NCBI GenBank assembly: GCA_027493545.1
Contig: JAOSKR010000004.1
Coordinates: 186,001 to 250,000 of the forward strand
Direction: 5' to 3'
From: Roseovarius sp.
Lineage (GTDB): Bacteria; Pseudomonadota; Alphaproteobacteria; Rhodobacterales; Rhodobacteraceae
DNA: 64,000 nt
Shown here: in pieces, positions 18,212-27,142 of the stretch
How positions within the stretch are numbered: position 1 is the stretch's first letter
How the letters are laid out: each line of letters starts with the position of its first letter
Program-made: the position numbers and the translations under genes
The notes under the pieces: model-generated
Seen by the model: the letters and a program-made list of their open reading frames with translations, nothing else
Databases searched by the model: none
What the model was told of the DNA's origin: nothing

Positions 18212-19099
18212 TCAGGCGTTCCAGAGCACCGCACCCACCCCGGCGACATCGTAGCCCCCGGAGGTCTCGGCGCGGTCGCGGAACGCCGCTGTCCCCAGGA
18301 ATGCCATCAGCGTCTGCATCGGCGGGTCGAACCACGCCTTGCGGTCCGCCAGCAGGGCGAATTCCTCTTCGATGACCGGCACGAAATCGAGCCCGAACCG
18401 GCGCGCCACCGCCTCGAGCCCAAAGGTCGCGTCGGCGCTGGCGTGGCGTACGCTCTCGGCGGCCTCGTCCTCGGTGCGGGCGGCCTCGGTAAAACTGACC
18501 GATGCCAGATCGAGCCGGTCCTGCGCGGCCAGAGTATCAAAGAGCCCCGCCGTTCCCGATGCCGGCTGGCGCGGCGTCACCCGCAGCCCGGCCAGATCGG
18601 CCAGACGTTCGGGGCGCGGGCCATCGGGGCGCACCACCAGCCCCCGCCGGCGCCCGGCAAAGGCCACCAGAACCGCGTCCTGTTCGGCGGCAGCCCGGGT
18701 GACGGCGGGCACGTTCCAGCGTCCCGAGCCGGGATCAAAGACATGCAGCCCGGTGGCCACGCCGCCGCCCTCGACAAAGCGCGCGAGACCGTCGAGCGAG
18801 CCATCGACATAGCTGGCGAGCCCGCATCGCGAGGCGCGGATCGCCCAGTCGAGCAGCGGATCGTGGCTTCCCAGCACGATGGGCGGACGCTCCCGGCTGC
18901 CCGGCTGCCCGCCCGACCGGGCGCGCTCGATCCAGGCCCGCACCTCGGCGGCCGGAAAGAGCAGCTTGCCGGTGGCCCGTGAACAGGGCAACTCGCCCGA
19001 GGCGGCAAGGTCGTAGACCTTTCGCTGCTTGACCCGCAGCAAATCCGCCAGTTCGGGGACGGTCAGGAATTCGTGCGCGGGGGTTTCGAGGTCGGTCAT
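18212..19099 (-). CDS. Excisionase-type HTH regulator with periplasmic-binding-like sensor domain
   Basis: The 295-residue protein starts with a MerR/excisionase-type helix-turn-helix (LTVPELADLLRVKQRKVYDL, then GELPCSRATGKLLFP). A binding-protein-like domain of the PF12727 type follows (IVLGSHDPLLDWAIR, GGGVATGLHVFD, GRRRGLVV, ITPRQPASGTAG-like, DATFGLEAVARRFGLDFVPV). In other organisms this pairing is linked to molybdate or tungstate sensing. It is the last gene after tupB-tupC-tupA on the same strand, 47 bases after tupA. I infer a metal-oxyanion-responsive regulator of the transporter and formate dehydrogenase genes. No frameshift is seen. Confidence 0.82.
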   Translation of the reverse strand: MTDLETPAHEFLTVPELADLLRVKQRKVYDLAASGELPCSRATGKLLFPAAEVRAWIERARSGGQPGSRERPPIVLGSHDPLLDWAIRASRCGLASYVDGSLDGLARFVEGGGVATGLHVFDPGSGRWNVPAVTRAAAEQDAVLVAFAGRRRGLVVRPDGPRPERLADLAGLRVTPRQPASGTAGLFDTLAAQDRLDLASVSFTEAARTEDEAAESVRHASADATFGLEAVARRFGLDFVPVIEEEFALLADRKAWFDPPMQTLMAFLGTAAFRDRAETSGGYDVAGVGAVLWNA

Positions 19100-19145
19100 C
19101 GGCCTGGCGTGTCGGCGCGGCGAAACTGCCGCGCCGACCACCTTA

Positions 19146-19965
19146 TCACCCGGCAGGCGCGTTGGGGAAGAAGAGCTGCTGGTCGTCCACCTTGTAGGCC
19201 GCAATTGCCGCCTGCCCCTCTTGCGACAGCAGCCAGTCGGCGAAGGTCTGCGCCGCCTCGATATTCACGTTGGGGCATTTTTCCGGGTTCACCGGGATCA
19301 CCCCGTACTGGTTGAACATGTCGGTGTCGCCCTCGACCGCGATGGTATAGTCCTGCTTGTTGCCAAAGCTGATCCAGGTGGCGCGGTCGGTCATCACATA
19401 GGCGCCCATGCCGATCCCGGCGTTGAGCGTCGCGCCCATGCCCGAACCGGTTTCGCGGTACCACTCGCCCGACCCCGAAGTCGGGTCGATGCCGGCCGCC
19501 TGCCACAGCGCCAGCTCCTTCTTGTGGGTGCCCGAATCGTCACCGCGCGACGCAAAGAGCGCGCCAGCGTCCGCGACCTTCGTCAGCGCCGCCCCGACGT
19601 CGGACATGCCACCCACCCCGGCGGGGTCCGGAGGCCGGGCCGACGATGATGAAATCGTTGTACATCAGGTCCGTGCGCGAGGTGCCGAAGCCGTCGGCGA
19701 CGAATTTCTCCTCGGCCGGCCTGGCATGCACCAGCAGGACATCGCCATCGCAGTTGCGGGCGTTCTTGATCGCTTGGCCGGTGCCGACGGCAACCACGTT
19801 GACCGTGATGCCGGTCTCGTCCTTGAAGATCGGCAGCAGGTAGTCGTAAAGGCCCGAATTCGCGGTCGAGGTGGTCGACTGCACGATGATCGAGCCCTCC
19901 TGCGCGACCGCCGGCCCGGCGAGCCAGAGCGCCGTGACAGCGGCCGTGAGCATCTTGTTCAGCAT
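19146..19965 (-). CDS. tupA: Tungstate ABC transporter, periplasmic binding protein, one frameshift
   Basis: A signal peptide (MLNKMLTAAVTALWLAGPAVAQ) precedes IIVQSTTSTANSGLYDYLLP, the TupA hallmark with the oxyanion-binding TTST. VLLVHARPAEE and MYNDFIIVGPASDPAG follow. An extra G near 19628 shifts the frame; the next frame continues with RGDDSGTHKKELALW, GAYVMTDRATW and the C-terminal FADWLLSQEGQAAIAAYKVD. Length is normal (about 272 residues). TupA proteins bind tungstate very tightly in the periplasm. The gene follows tupC by 28 bases. Tungstate versus molybdate is inferred from the TTST and RGDDSGTH motifs and from the tup gene order. Confidence 0.88.
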
Positions 19966-19993
19966 GAAAAAATCTCCGTTCTTGATGAGCAGG

Positions 19994-20749
19994 TCAGAAG
20001 ACGAGCTTTCCGGTCAGATAGTCCCGCGCGGCCTGGCTTTGCGGGACCGGAAAGAAGGCGTCGACAGGTGCCTTTTCGGCCACCCGTCCGCGATTGAGGA
20101 ACACGACGTCGTCGGCAAGGCGCTGTGCCTGGCCGACATCGTGGGTGACAAGGATGATGCGCACCCCGCGGTCGCGGGCCTGGCGCACGATGGTCTCGAT
20201 GGCGTGCGCCGAGGCCGGATCGAGGCTCGCGGTCGGCTCGTCGAGAAACAGCACCTCCGGTTCGATCGCCAGCGCCCGCGCCAGCGCCAGCCGCTGCGCC
20301 TCGCCGCCCGACAGCCGGCGCGCCGGGTCGTCGGCCTTGTGCCCCAGCCCGACATGATCGAGGAGTTGCGGCACGCGGCTGCGGTCGAGGCCCCGCGTGC
20401 GCAGCACGAAATCGAGATTGGCCGCCACCGTCCGCCGCAGCAGCACCGGTTTCTGAAACACCATCGCCTGACGCGCCGTCACTGCCCCGGGCCGCTGGCC
20501 GGCCCAGGAGATGCGCCCCGAGCAGGGCTCGATCAGCCCGTGCAGCAGCTTCAACAGCAGACTCTTGCCGACGCCGTTCGGTCCCATGATCACGGTGCAG
20601 CCCTCGGGCCCGAGATCGAGGTCGAGCCCATCGAGCACCACGGTTTCGCCGAAACGCAGCCCCAGGCCTCGCACCTCGAGCGGCAGGATCGACCTTGCGG
20701 CAGGGCGCGCGTCTTCGCGCACCAGCGGAATGGCGGTGCTCTCAGACAT
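19994..20749 (-). CDS. tupC: Tungstate ABC transporter, ATP-binding protein
   Basis: The 251-residue ATPase has Walker A GPNGVGKS, the signature LSGGEAQRLALARAL, Walker B VLFLDEPTASLD and the H-loop LVTHD. ATG 20749 overlaps the end of tupB by eight bases, so the two are translated together. No regulatory C-terminal domain of the ModC (MOP) type is present, which favours TupC over ModC. It powers TupB for oxyanion import across the inner membrane. Confidence 0.88.
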   Translation of the reverse strand: MSESTAIPLVREDARPAARSILPLEVRGLGLRFGETVVLDGLDLDLGPEGCTVIMGPNGVGKSLLLKLLHGLIEPCSGRISWAGQRPGAVTARQAMVFQKPVLLRRTVAANLDFVLRTRGLDRSRVPQLLDHVGLGHKADDPARRLSGGEAQRLALARALAIEPEVLFLDEPTASLDPASAHAIETIVRQARDRGVRIILVTHDVGQAQRLADDVVFLNRGRVAEKAPVDAFFPVPQSQAARDYLTGKLVF

Positions 20750-21449
20750 AGGCCAGCCTCGTCCCGGTCTGCCGCAGCACCTGCACCGCCGCATTCACCC
20801 CCAGCGCGATGGTCAGCAGGATGATCCCCAGCGCCAGGGCCAGCGACAGCTCCCCCTTGGAGGTCTCGAGCGCGATCGCCGTGGTCATCACCCGTGTGAG
20901 GTGGTCGATGTTGCCGCCGACGATGATCACCGCGCCGACCTCGGCCACCGCGCGCCCGAACCCCGCCAGTGCCACCGTCATCAGCGAATAGCGCGCGTCC
21001 CACAAGAGCGCCCCGACCATGTGGCGCCGCGACAGCGCCAGCGAGCGGAACTGTTCGGCGTATTCGCTGTGCAGGTCCTCGAGCACCTGCCGCGACAGCG
21101 CCGCCACGATCGGCGCGATCAGGATGGTCTGCGCCACGATCATCGCCGTGGGCGTGTAGAGCAGCCCCAGAAACCCCAGCGGCCCCGAGCGCGAGAAATG
21201 CAGATAGACCAGCAGCCCCACCACCACCGGCGGCAGCCCCATCAGGGCGTTCATCACCACCAGCACCGAGCCGCGGCCGGGAAAGCGGCTGATCGCCACC
21301 AGCGCGCCGACCGGCAGGCCGATGACGCAGGCCACCGCCATCGCGCTCAGGCTGACGCGCAGCGACAGGGCAACGATCTCGAAAAGATCGCCATCACCCG
21401 ACATGACCAGCGCCAGCGCCAGCCCGAGGGCCTGTCCGATATCCTGCAT
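20742..21449 (-). CDS. tupB: Tungstate ABC transporter, permease
   Basis: The 235-residue inner-membrane protein has five or six hydrophobic helices and the permease EAA-like loop around FRSLALSRRHMVGALLWDAR. GFGRAVAEVGAVIIVGGNI near the C-terminus is a TupB-type signature. The start MQDIGQALGLALA at 21449 was chosen over a longer frame from 21572 that lacks hydrophobic character. It is the first gene of tupB-tupC-tupA-regulator. AT-rich sequence with AATTCCGGAAATT just upstream (about 21455-21480) is a likely promoter zone. Confidence 0.87.
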   Translation of the reverse strand: MQDIGQALGLALALVMSGDGDLFEIVALSLRVSLSAMAVACVIGLPVGALVAISRFPGRGSVLVVMNALMGLPPVVVGLLVYLHFSRSGPLGFLGLLYTPTAMIVAQTILIAPIVAALSRQVLEDLHSEYAEQFRSLALSRRHMVGALLWDARYSLMTVALAGFGRAVAEVGAVIIVGGNIDHLTRVMTTAIALETSKGELSLALALGIILLTIALGVNAAVQVLRQTGTRLAYV

Positions 21450-21552
21450 GATTTCCCCAATTCCGGAAATTTTGCAAGAAAACGCTAAACCGGACAGGAC
21501 GAAGGCGCAAGACCCGTCTTGTGACGGCGGCGTAATTGCGGCTTGCAGACAG

Positions 21553-21593
21553 GTCAGCCCGGTCCGGGGCAACAGGCTCCGAACCGGGCTGAC
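21553..21593. other. Long hairpin between the formate dehydrogenase operon end and tupB
   Basis: GTCAGCCCGGTCCGG (21553-21567) pairs with CCGAACCGGGCTGAC (21579-21593): fourteen of fifteen bases match, with an eleven-base loop. It lies 117 bases after the small membrane peptide gene and 104 bases before tupB, both on the minus strand. No T run follows on either strand, so it is either a Rho-assisted terminator for the formate dehydrogenase operon or a leader structure for tup. Confidence 0.5.
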
Positions 21594-21709
21594 ACCATTC
21601 GGGGGTAAAGATACCGCGCTTGCCGGTGCGAAAGGCCGATCACCTGATGACGAGCGATGGCGCCGCGCCGATCACAGCGGCCGGCGGCAATCGCACGGCG
21701 GCGGGGGGA

Positions 21710-21848
21710 TCATTTTTCGGGGGCGGACAGCCGCACGGCATCGCCGGCGCCAACCTCGGCGCTGGACAGGCCCAGCATCCCCAACCCGAACGGGGGCCGC
21801 GATGGTGATCACGATAGTGACCGCGAAGGCCGCGAACATCGCTTTCAT
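21710..21848 (-). CDS. Small membrane peptide at the end of the formate dehydrogenase operon, one-base insertion
   Basis: An AGGAGAG box sits six bases before ATG 21848. The peptide starts MKAMFAAFAVTIVITIAAP, a single hydrophobic helix. One C too many in the run near 21790 shifts the frame. Removing it gives a 45-residue product continuing FGLGMLGLSSAEVGAG and ending VRLSAPEK at a TGA (21712-21710). As written the frame runs to a Pro/Arg-rich tail instead. It lies 80 bases after fdhI on the same strand. I do not know a named family; it may be a single-helix accessory to the membrane cytochrome. Confidence 0.55.
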
Positions 21849-21928
21849 GTCATCTCTCCTCTGCCGCCTGCGCATTGCGCCGGAACGCCCCGCAGGAACA
21901 CCATCCGGCCGGCGCGCGCACGTGGCAT

Positions 21929-23155
21929 CTATTCCGCCGGCGTGCCGGTCTTGGCTGCGGGCGGTTGCGCCTCGCGCGCCTGCACCTCTTCCAGCCAGAG
22001 GTTGTGATGCTCACGCGCCCATTGCTCGTCGACTTCGCCCGAGCCCATGGCATCGAACGCGCCCTCCATCCCCAGCGAGCCGATATAGATATGCGCGATG
22101 ATGATCGCCATCAGCACAAAGCTGACGATCGCATGCCAGAGCTGAGCGAATTGCATCTCCTCGTGCGGCGCGAGCGTCTCGGGCAGCACACCGAGACCCA
22201 GCGCCTGCGGCAGGCCGGTCTGGTTGAGCACGCCAAAGGACTTGGCGAAAAGCGGCATCTCGAACGGAAAGAGCAGCGACAGCCCCGATACCGCGATCGA
22301 CCCGCCCAGGATCATCACCGACCAGAAGATCAGCTTCTGCCCGGCGTTGAATTTCTTGGCCGGCGGGTGAACGCCCTTGCTGAAGAGCCCCCCGCCCACG
22401 GCCAGCCATTTCAGATCGGTACGGTCGGGGAAGTTGTGGATGACCCACATCACGAACGCCATGACGAGGCCCAGCATGAACGCCCAGGAGATGTTGTTGT
22501 GTACCCATTTCGAGCCCGCGGCCACGGCCGCGAATGCCTCGTGCCCGAAGGCGGGAATGATGAACTGGCGCCCCATCAGCACCAGCAGGCCGGTGAGCGC
22601 CAGCACGACGAACGAGCCCCCCATCAGCCAGTGCGCGAACCGCTCGACGGCGACGAAGCGGGTGACGGTGCGGCCGGTCTTTTCGCCCTCGATGCGGACG
22701 CGACCGCGCAGCAGGTAAAAAACCGCCAGCAGCCCGATCGTGCCCAGCAGGAGCCAGCCGCCATAGGTGACGAGCGGGCCGCGGCGGAACTTGAGCCACC
22801 ACATGCCACCGTCCTGGATCAGCACCCGTGCCGGCGCGCCGCCGGCCGATACGATGACATCGGAGGTGCCGTATCTCAGCGCCCGCCACATTTCGGGGTC
22901 GGAAACGCCGCCAAGCGTTCCCAGCTGCCGGGTGATGCCGGCGGCGCTGTCGGGATCGCCGGTGGCGTTCCTGCGAAAGCTGTCGTCGATCCTCTCGCCG
23001 CGCTGGCGGGCAAGGACATCTTCGAGCGTCTGCGCGCCGCCGGTGGCGGAGCGGTCGGGCACGGGCCGCTCGACGGCGTCCTGCGCCGCGGCGGACATGG
23101 GCACCACCGCCGCCAGCATCAGCGACAGGGTGAGGGAAAGCAGGATGCGTACCAT
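21929..23155 (-). CDS. fdhI: Formate dehydrogenase gamma subunit, cytochrome b
   Basis: The 408-residue membrane subunit carries electrons from the periplasmic dehydrogenase into the quinone pool. A signal peptide (to about residue 24) and a periplasmic stretch of about 100 residues precede the first helix (GWLLLGTIGLLAVFYLLRG). Four FdnI/FdoI-type helices follow, with candidate heme histidines in RFAHWLMGGSF, SKWVHNN, MWVIHNF and LWHAIVSF. The segment GEKTGRTVTRFVAVERFAHW is typical of the family. The long N-terminal extension is usual for the alphaproteobacterial type. It is 117 bases downstream of fdhB. In frame and complete. Confidence 0.92.
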   Translation of the reverse strand: MVRILLSLTLSLMLAAVVPMSAAAQDAVERPVPDRSATGGAQTLEDVLARQRGERIDDSFRRNATGDPDSAAGITRQLGTLGGVSDPEMWRALRYGTSDVIVSAGGAPARVLIQDGGMWWLKFRRGPLVTYGGWLLLGTIGLLAVFYLLRGRVRIEGEKTGRTVTRFVAVERFAHWLMGGSFVVLALTGLLVLMGRQFIIPAFGHEAFAAVAAGSKWVHNNISWAFMLGLVMAFVMWVIHNFPDRTDLKWLAVGGGLFSKGVHPPAKKFNAGQKLIFWSVMILGGSIAVSGLSLLFPFEMPLFAKSFGVLNQTGLPQALGLGVLPETLAPHEEMQFAQLWHAIVSFVLMAIIIAHIYIGSLGMEGAFDAMGSGEVDEQWAREHHNLWLEEVQAREAQPPAAKTGTPAE

Positions 23156-23272
23156 CTTCGGGGTTCCGGATATGATTTCGAATGGTCGCGGAGGAGGGCG
23201 GCCCAGGGACCGCCCGCCCCGATCCGGCGGTGATGGCGCGGCAGGCCAGGGCCTGCCACGCCGGCCGCCGGT

Positions 23273-23866
23273 TCAGCCGCCCTTCAGGCCGTAGGCGGTG
23301 CCCCAGCCCCAGGCGCCGGCACCGAAACCGCGGGCGACGACGCGCTCGCGGTAGATGTTGGCGACGACATCACCGTCGCCGGCCAGCAGCGCCTTGGTCG
23401 CGCACATCTCGGCACAGATCGGCAGCTTGCCCTCCGCGATCCGGTTGCGGCCGTATTTCTGGAACTCCGCCTGGCTGTTGTTCTCTTCGGGCCCGCCGGC
23501 GCAGAAGGTGCACTTGTCCATCTTGCCGCGGCTGCCGAAGTTGCCCGCCTGCGGAAACTGCGGCGCGCCGAAGGGGCACGCGTAAAAGCAGTATCCACAG
23601 CCGATGCAGAGGTCCTTCGAGTGCAGGACTATCCCGTCCTCGGTCTGGTAGAAGCAGTCCACCGGACAGACCGCCATGCATGGTGCGTCCGAACAGTGCA
23701 TGCACGCGACCGAGATCGAGCGCTCGCCGGGCTGGCCATCCTGGATGGTCACCACCCGGCGGCGGTTGATCCCCCACGGGATTTCGTGCTCGTTCTTGCA
23801 CGCGGTGACGCAGGCGTTGCACTCGATGCAGCGGTCGGCGTCGCAGAGGAATTTAGCTCGTGCCAT
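23273..23866 (-). CDS. fdhB: Formate dehydrogenase beta subunit, iron-sulfur
   Basis: The 197-residue subunit has four ferredoxin-like cysteine groups: CIECNACVTACKNE, CMHCSDAPCMAVCP with PVDC, CIGCGYCFYACPFGAP, and CTFCAGG. It wires electrons from FdhA to the cytochrome b. Unlike E. coli FdnH it has no C-terminal membrane anchor, so it must be held by its partners. It also lacks a signal peptide, consistent with co-export through the Tat signal of FdhA. Twelve bases separate it from fdhA. Confidence 0.93.
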   Translation of the reverse strand: MARAKFLCDADRCIECNACVTACKNEHEIPWGINRRRVVTIQDGQPGERSISVACMHCSDAPCMAVCPVDCFYQTEDGIVLHSKDLCIGCGYCFYACPFGAPQFPQAGNFGSRGKMDKCTFCAGGPEENNSQAEFQKYGRNRIAEGKLPICAEMCATKALLAGDGDVVANIYRERVVARGFGAGAWGWGTAYGLKGG

Positions 23867-23878
23867 GTCCGTATCTCC

Positions 23879-26776
23879 TTATGCTGCGCTGATCTTGCAG
23901 AGAGTCGCCTTGGTCTCCTGCATCTGCGTCACGACATCGTAGCCATAGGTCTGCGCGGTGTTCGACGACTCGCCCAGCACATAGGGGTCGGCGCCGTCTG
24001 GATACTTGTCGCGCAAACTCTTGCCATCGTACCAGCCACCGAAGTGGAAGGGCATGAAGGCCACGCCCTCGCCCACCCGCGGGGTGACCATGGCCATGAC
24101 CTTGACCCTGACACCCTCGGCGCCCTCGACCCAGACCATCTCGCCGTCGCGAAGGCCCAGATTGTTGGCGTCACGGGGGTTCACCTCGACGAACATGTCC
24201 TGCTGCAACTCAGCCAGCCACGGGTTCGACCGCGTCTCCGCGCCACCGCCCTCGTATTCGACCAGCCGGCCGGAGGTCAGGACGATCGGATAGTCCTTGG
24301 CGAAGTCCTGCTTCTGGATCGACGCATAGAGGGTTGGCAGACGGAAGTCTTGCCGGTCCTCGTAGGTCGGATAGTCCGCCACCAGATCGCGCCGCGGGGT
24401 ATAGAGCGGCTCGCGGTGCAGCGGTACCGGGTCGGGGAAGGTCCAGACCACGGTGCGGGCCTTGGCATTGCCGAAGGGGGCGCATTCGTGCTTGATCGCC
24501 ACCCGCTGGATGCCGCCCGAAAGGTCGGTCTTCCAGTTGGTCTCGGGTCCCGCGACGGCATCGATGGCCGCGCGTTCCTCTTCGGTCAGGTCGCCGTCCC
24601 AGCCCAGATCCATCAGCATCTGCATGGTGAATTCCGGGTAGCCGTCCTGGATTTCCGACCCCTGGCTGTAGACGCCTTCGGCCAGCAGGTTGTCGCCGTC
24701 ACGCTCCACCCCGAACCGGGCGCGGAAGGTCAGGCCGCCCTTGCTGACGGGCTGCGACATGTCATAGAGCCGGTGCGTGCCGGGATGACCCATCTCGGGA
24801 GTGCCCCAGCACGGCCACGGCAGACCGTAATAGTCGCCATCGGCCGGCCCGCCCACGGCGCGCAGCGAAGTGCGGTCGAAGGTGTGCTGGTTGGCCATGT
24901 GCAGCTTCAGCCGCTCCGGGCTCTGTCCGGTATAGCCGATCGTCCACGTGCCGCGGTTGATTTCGCGCAGCGTGTCCTCCATGTCGGGGGTCACGCCGTC
25001 GTCTTCTAGCTTGATGTTGCGGAAGATGCGGTCGTGAAATCCGAACTTCCTGGAGAAGAGACCGAGGATTTCCTGGTCGGGCTTCGCTTCGAAGATCGGC
25101 GCGAACACGCGGTCGCGCCATTGCAGCGAGCGGTTCGACGCGGTCACCGAGCCGCGGGTTTCGAACTGCGTCGCGGCCGGCAGCAGATAGACGCCGTCGG
25201 TGCGGTCGTGCAGCACCGCCGAGACGGTCGGATAGGGATCGACGACGACCAGCATGTCGAGCTTTTCCATCGCCGCCTTCATGTCCCTGCCGCGGGTCTG
25301 GCTGTTGGGCGCATGCCCCCACAGAACCATGGCACGCACGTTGCCGGGCTGGTCGATGTTGGCCTTGTCCTCCAGCACGCCGTCGATCCAGCGGCTGACG
25401 GTTATGCCCTTGAGATACTGGAGCGACTTTTCCTTGCCGTCCTTGTCGGTGATCTTGTCGAACTGGCCGGAGAGCCATTCGGGATCTTCGCCCCAGACGC
25501 GGGCCCAGTGATCCCAGGCGCCTTTTGACAGGCCGTAATAGCCCGGCAGGGTGTGGCTCATCACGCCCAGGTCGGTCGCGCCCTGCACGTTGTCATGGCC
25601 GCGGAAGATGTTCGCGCCACCGCCCGAAACGCCGATATTGCCCAGCGCCAGTTGAAGCGCGCAATAGGCGCGGGTGTTGTTGTTGCCGTTGGAGTGCTGG
25701 GTGCCGCCCATGCACCAGACCAGCGCGGCGGGCCGGTTGTTGGCCAGCGTCCGCGCGACCCGTTCGAGCTGGCTGCCCGGTGTACCGGTCACCCGCTCGG
25801 TCTCTTCGGGGGTCCACTTCTTCACCTCGTCGCGGATCTGGTCCATGCCCCAGACCCGGGTGCGGATGTACTCCTTGTCCTCCCAGCCATTCTGGAAGAT
25901 GTGCCACAGGATGCCCCAGATCAGTGCCACGTCGGTGCCGGGGCGGAAGCGCACGTATTCGTCGGCATGCGCGGCCGTGCGGGTAAAGCGCGGGTCGCAG
26001 ACGATGAGCGGTGCGTTGTTCTCCTCCTTGGCCTTGAGGATATGCATCATCGACACGGGATGCGCCTCGGCCGGGTTCGAGCCGATGAAGAACATCGCGC
26101 GCGAATTGTGCATGTCGTTGTAGGAGTTCGTCATGGCGCCGTAGCCCCATGTGTTGGCAACCCCCGCAACGGTGGTGGAGTGGCAGATGCGCGCCTGGTG
26201 ATCGACGTTGTTGGTGCCCCAGTAGGACGCGAACTTGCGGAACAGGTAGGCCTGTTCGTTATTGTGCTTGGCGCTGCCCAGCCAGTAGACGCTGTCGGGG
26301 CCGCTTTCCTCGCGGATCTTCATCATGCCGTCGCCGATCTCGTCGATCGCCTGCTCCCAGCTGATCCGCTTCCACTGGCCGCCCTCTTTCTTCATCGGGT
26401 ATTTCAGGCGGCGTTCGCCATGCGCGTGCTCGCGCACCGAGGCGCCCTTGGCGCAATGGGCGCCCAGGTTGAACGGGCTGTCCCAGCCGGGCTCCTGCCC
26501 GATCCAGACGCCGTCGCTGACCTCGGCGATGACGGTGCAGCCCACCGAGCAATGCGTGCAGACGGATTTCACCGTCTCGACCGCCGTTTTCGCGGCCGTC
26601 TGGGCGCTGGCGCGGGTGACGGTGCCGCCGGTGGCGCCGATTGCGGCCAGGCCGCCGATGGCCAGGCCGGAGCCGCGCAGGAACTCGCGGCGGTCGACGG
26701 ATTTCCCGGCGACCTCTGACAGGATACTTGTCCGCTGGGGGCGTCTCGCAACCCCGTTGGTCTTTTTCCGAAGCAT
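23879..26776 (-). CDS. fdhA: Formate dehydrogenase alpha subunit, Mo/W-bis-pyranopterin, Tat-exported
   Basis: This 965-residue catalytic subunit oxidises formate to CO2. A Tat signal (DRREFLRGSG, arginines 29-30) is followed by the 4Fe-4S cysteines 73, 76, 80 and 108 (CTHCSVGC, then HCAKG). The metal ligand site QARICHSTTVAG has Cys198 where selenoproteins carry Sec. AMTNSYNDMHNSRAMFFIGS, GGGANIFRGHDNVQGATD and the C-terminal pterin-binding domain (VLTSGRLVEYEGGG, VEVNPRDANNLGL) are present. The neighbouring tungstate transporter suggests tungsten as the metal; this is inference. It heads fdhA-fdhB-fdhI. Complete and in frame. FdhD and the molybdopterin synthesis genes are not in the window. 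Confidence 0.95.
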   Translation of the reverse strand: MLRKKTNGVARRPQRTSILSEVAGKSVDRREFLRGSGLAIGGLAAIGATGGTVTRASAQTAAKTAVETVKSVCTHCSVGCTVIAEVSDGVWIGQEPGWDSPFNLGAHCAKGASVREHAHGERRLKYPMKKEGGQWKRISWEQAIDEIGDGMMKIREESGPDSVYWLGSAKHNNEQAYLFRKFASYWGTNNVDHQARICHSTTVAGVANTWGYGAMTNSYNDMHNSRAMFFIGSNPAEAHPVSMMHILKAKEENNAPLIVCDPRFTRTAAHADEYVRFRPGTDVALIWGILWHIFQNGWEDKEYIRTRVWGMDQIRDEVKKWTPEETERVTGTPGSQLERVARTLANNRPAALVWCMGGTQHSNGNNNTRAYCALQLALGNIGVSGGGANIFRGHDNVQGATDLGVMSHTLPGYYGLSKGAWDHWARVWGEDPEWLSGQFDKITDKDGKEKSLQYLKGITVSRWIDGVLEDKANIDQPGNVRAMVLWGHAPNSQTRGRDMKAAMEKLDMLVVVDPYPTVSAVLHDRTDGVYLLPAATQFETRGSVTASNRSLQWRDRVFAPIFEAKPDQEILGLFSRKFGFHDRIFRNIKLEDDGVTPDMEDTLREINRGTWTIGYTGQSPERLKLHMANQHTFDRTSLRAVGGPADGDYYGLPWPCWGTPEMGHPGTHRLYDMSQPVSKGGLTFRARFGVERDGDNLLAEGVYSQGSEIQDGYPEFTMQMLMDLGWDGDLTEEERAAIDAVAGPETNWKTDLSGGIQRVAIKHECAPFGNAKARTVVWTFPDPVPLHREPLYTPRRDLVADYPTYEDRQDFRLPTLYASIQKQDFAKDYPIVLTSGRLVEYEGGGAETRSNPWLAELQQDMFVEVNPRDANNLGLRDGEMVWVEGAEGVRVKVMAMVTPRVGEGVAFMPFHFGGWYDGKSLRDKYPDGADPYVLGESSNTAQTYGYDVVTQMQETKATLCKISAA

Positions 26777-26891
26777 TTTCTCATCTCCTCCCGAGCGCGC
26801 TGCACTGAGCTGGCTGGGTACTAAGGTTATCCGCCGGCAGTTGGGCCAATCGCAACCGGTCGCCGGCAGGTCGGGATGACGGCGTCCGGGT

Positions 26892-27092
26892 TCAGAACCG
26901 GGCGCTGTCGTAGTAGGCGCGCGTGTGCGCGGTGTCCTGCATCCGATCAGACGTCAGGTCGGGCGCGGCCGCTTCGGCCTGCCCCGCCGCCGCTGTCACG
27001 ACCGCAACCGCGGGCGCGCCGGTGGCGACCAGTTTCAGGAAATCCCGGCGGCGCGGATTGCTCATCCTGCCGTCCTCGCTTTTCCCCTTCAT
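26892..27092 (-). CDS. Small formate dehydrogenase region Tat-signal protein
   Basis: The 66-residue product carries a Tat signal, NPRRRDFLKLVATGAPAVAV, then a short soluble tail with DRMQDTAHTRAYYDSARF. This matches the TIGR02811 family found only in formate dehydrogenase operons. AGGAGG six bases before ATG 27092 decides the start. It lies between the TorD gene (50 bases upstream) and fdhA (115 bases downstream). Its role is unknown; it may escort or occupy the Tat pathway during FdhA export. Confidence 0.85.
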   Translation of the reverse strand: MKGKSEDGRMSNPRRRDFLKLVATGAPAVAVVTAAAGQAEAAAPDLTSDRMQDTAHTRAYYDSARF

Positions 27093-27142
27093 GAGAGCCT
27101 CCTCTCTTGCTGTGGCGGATGTCCGCCGGTTGTGCGCGGGTC

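Noticed and set aside
23879..26776. Selenocysteine in the formate dehydrogenase
   Set aside because: The metal-ligand codon is Cys (RICHS, residue 198); no in-frame TGA is present in the gene.
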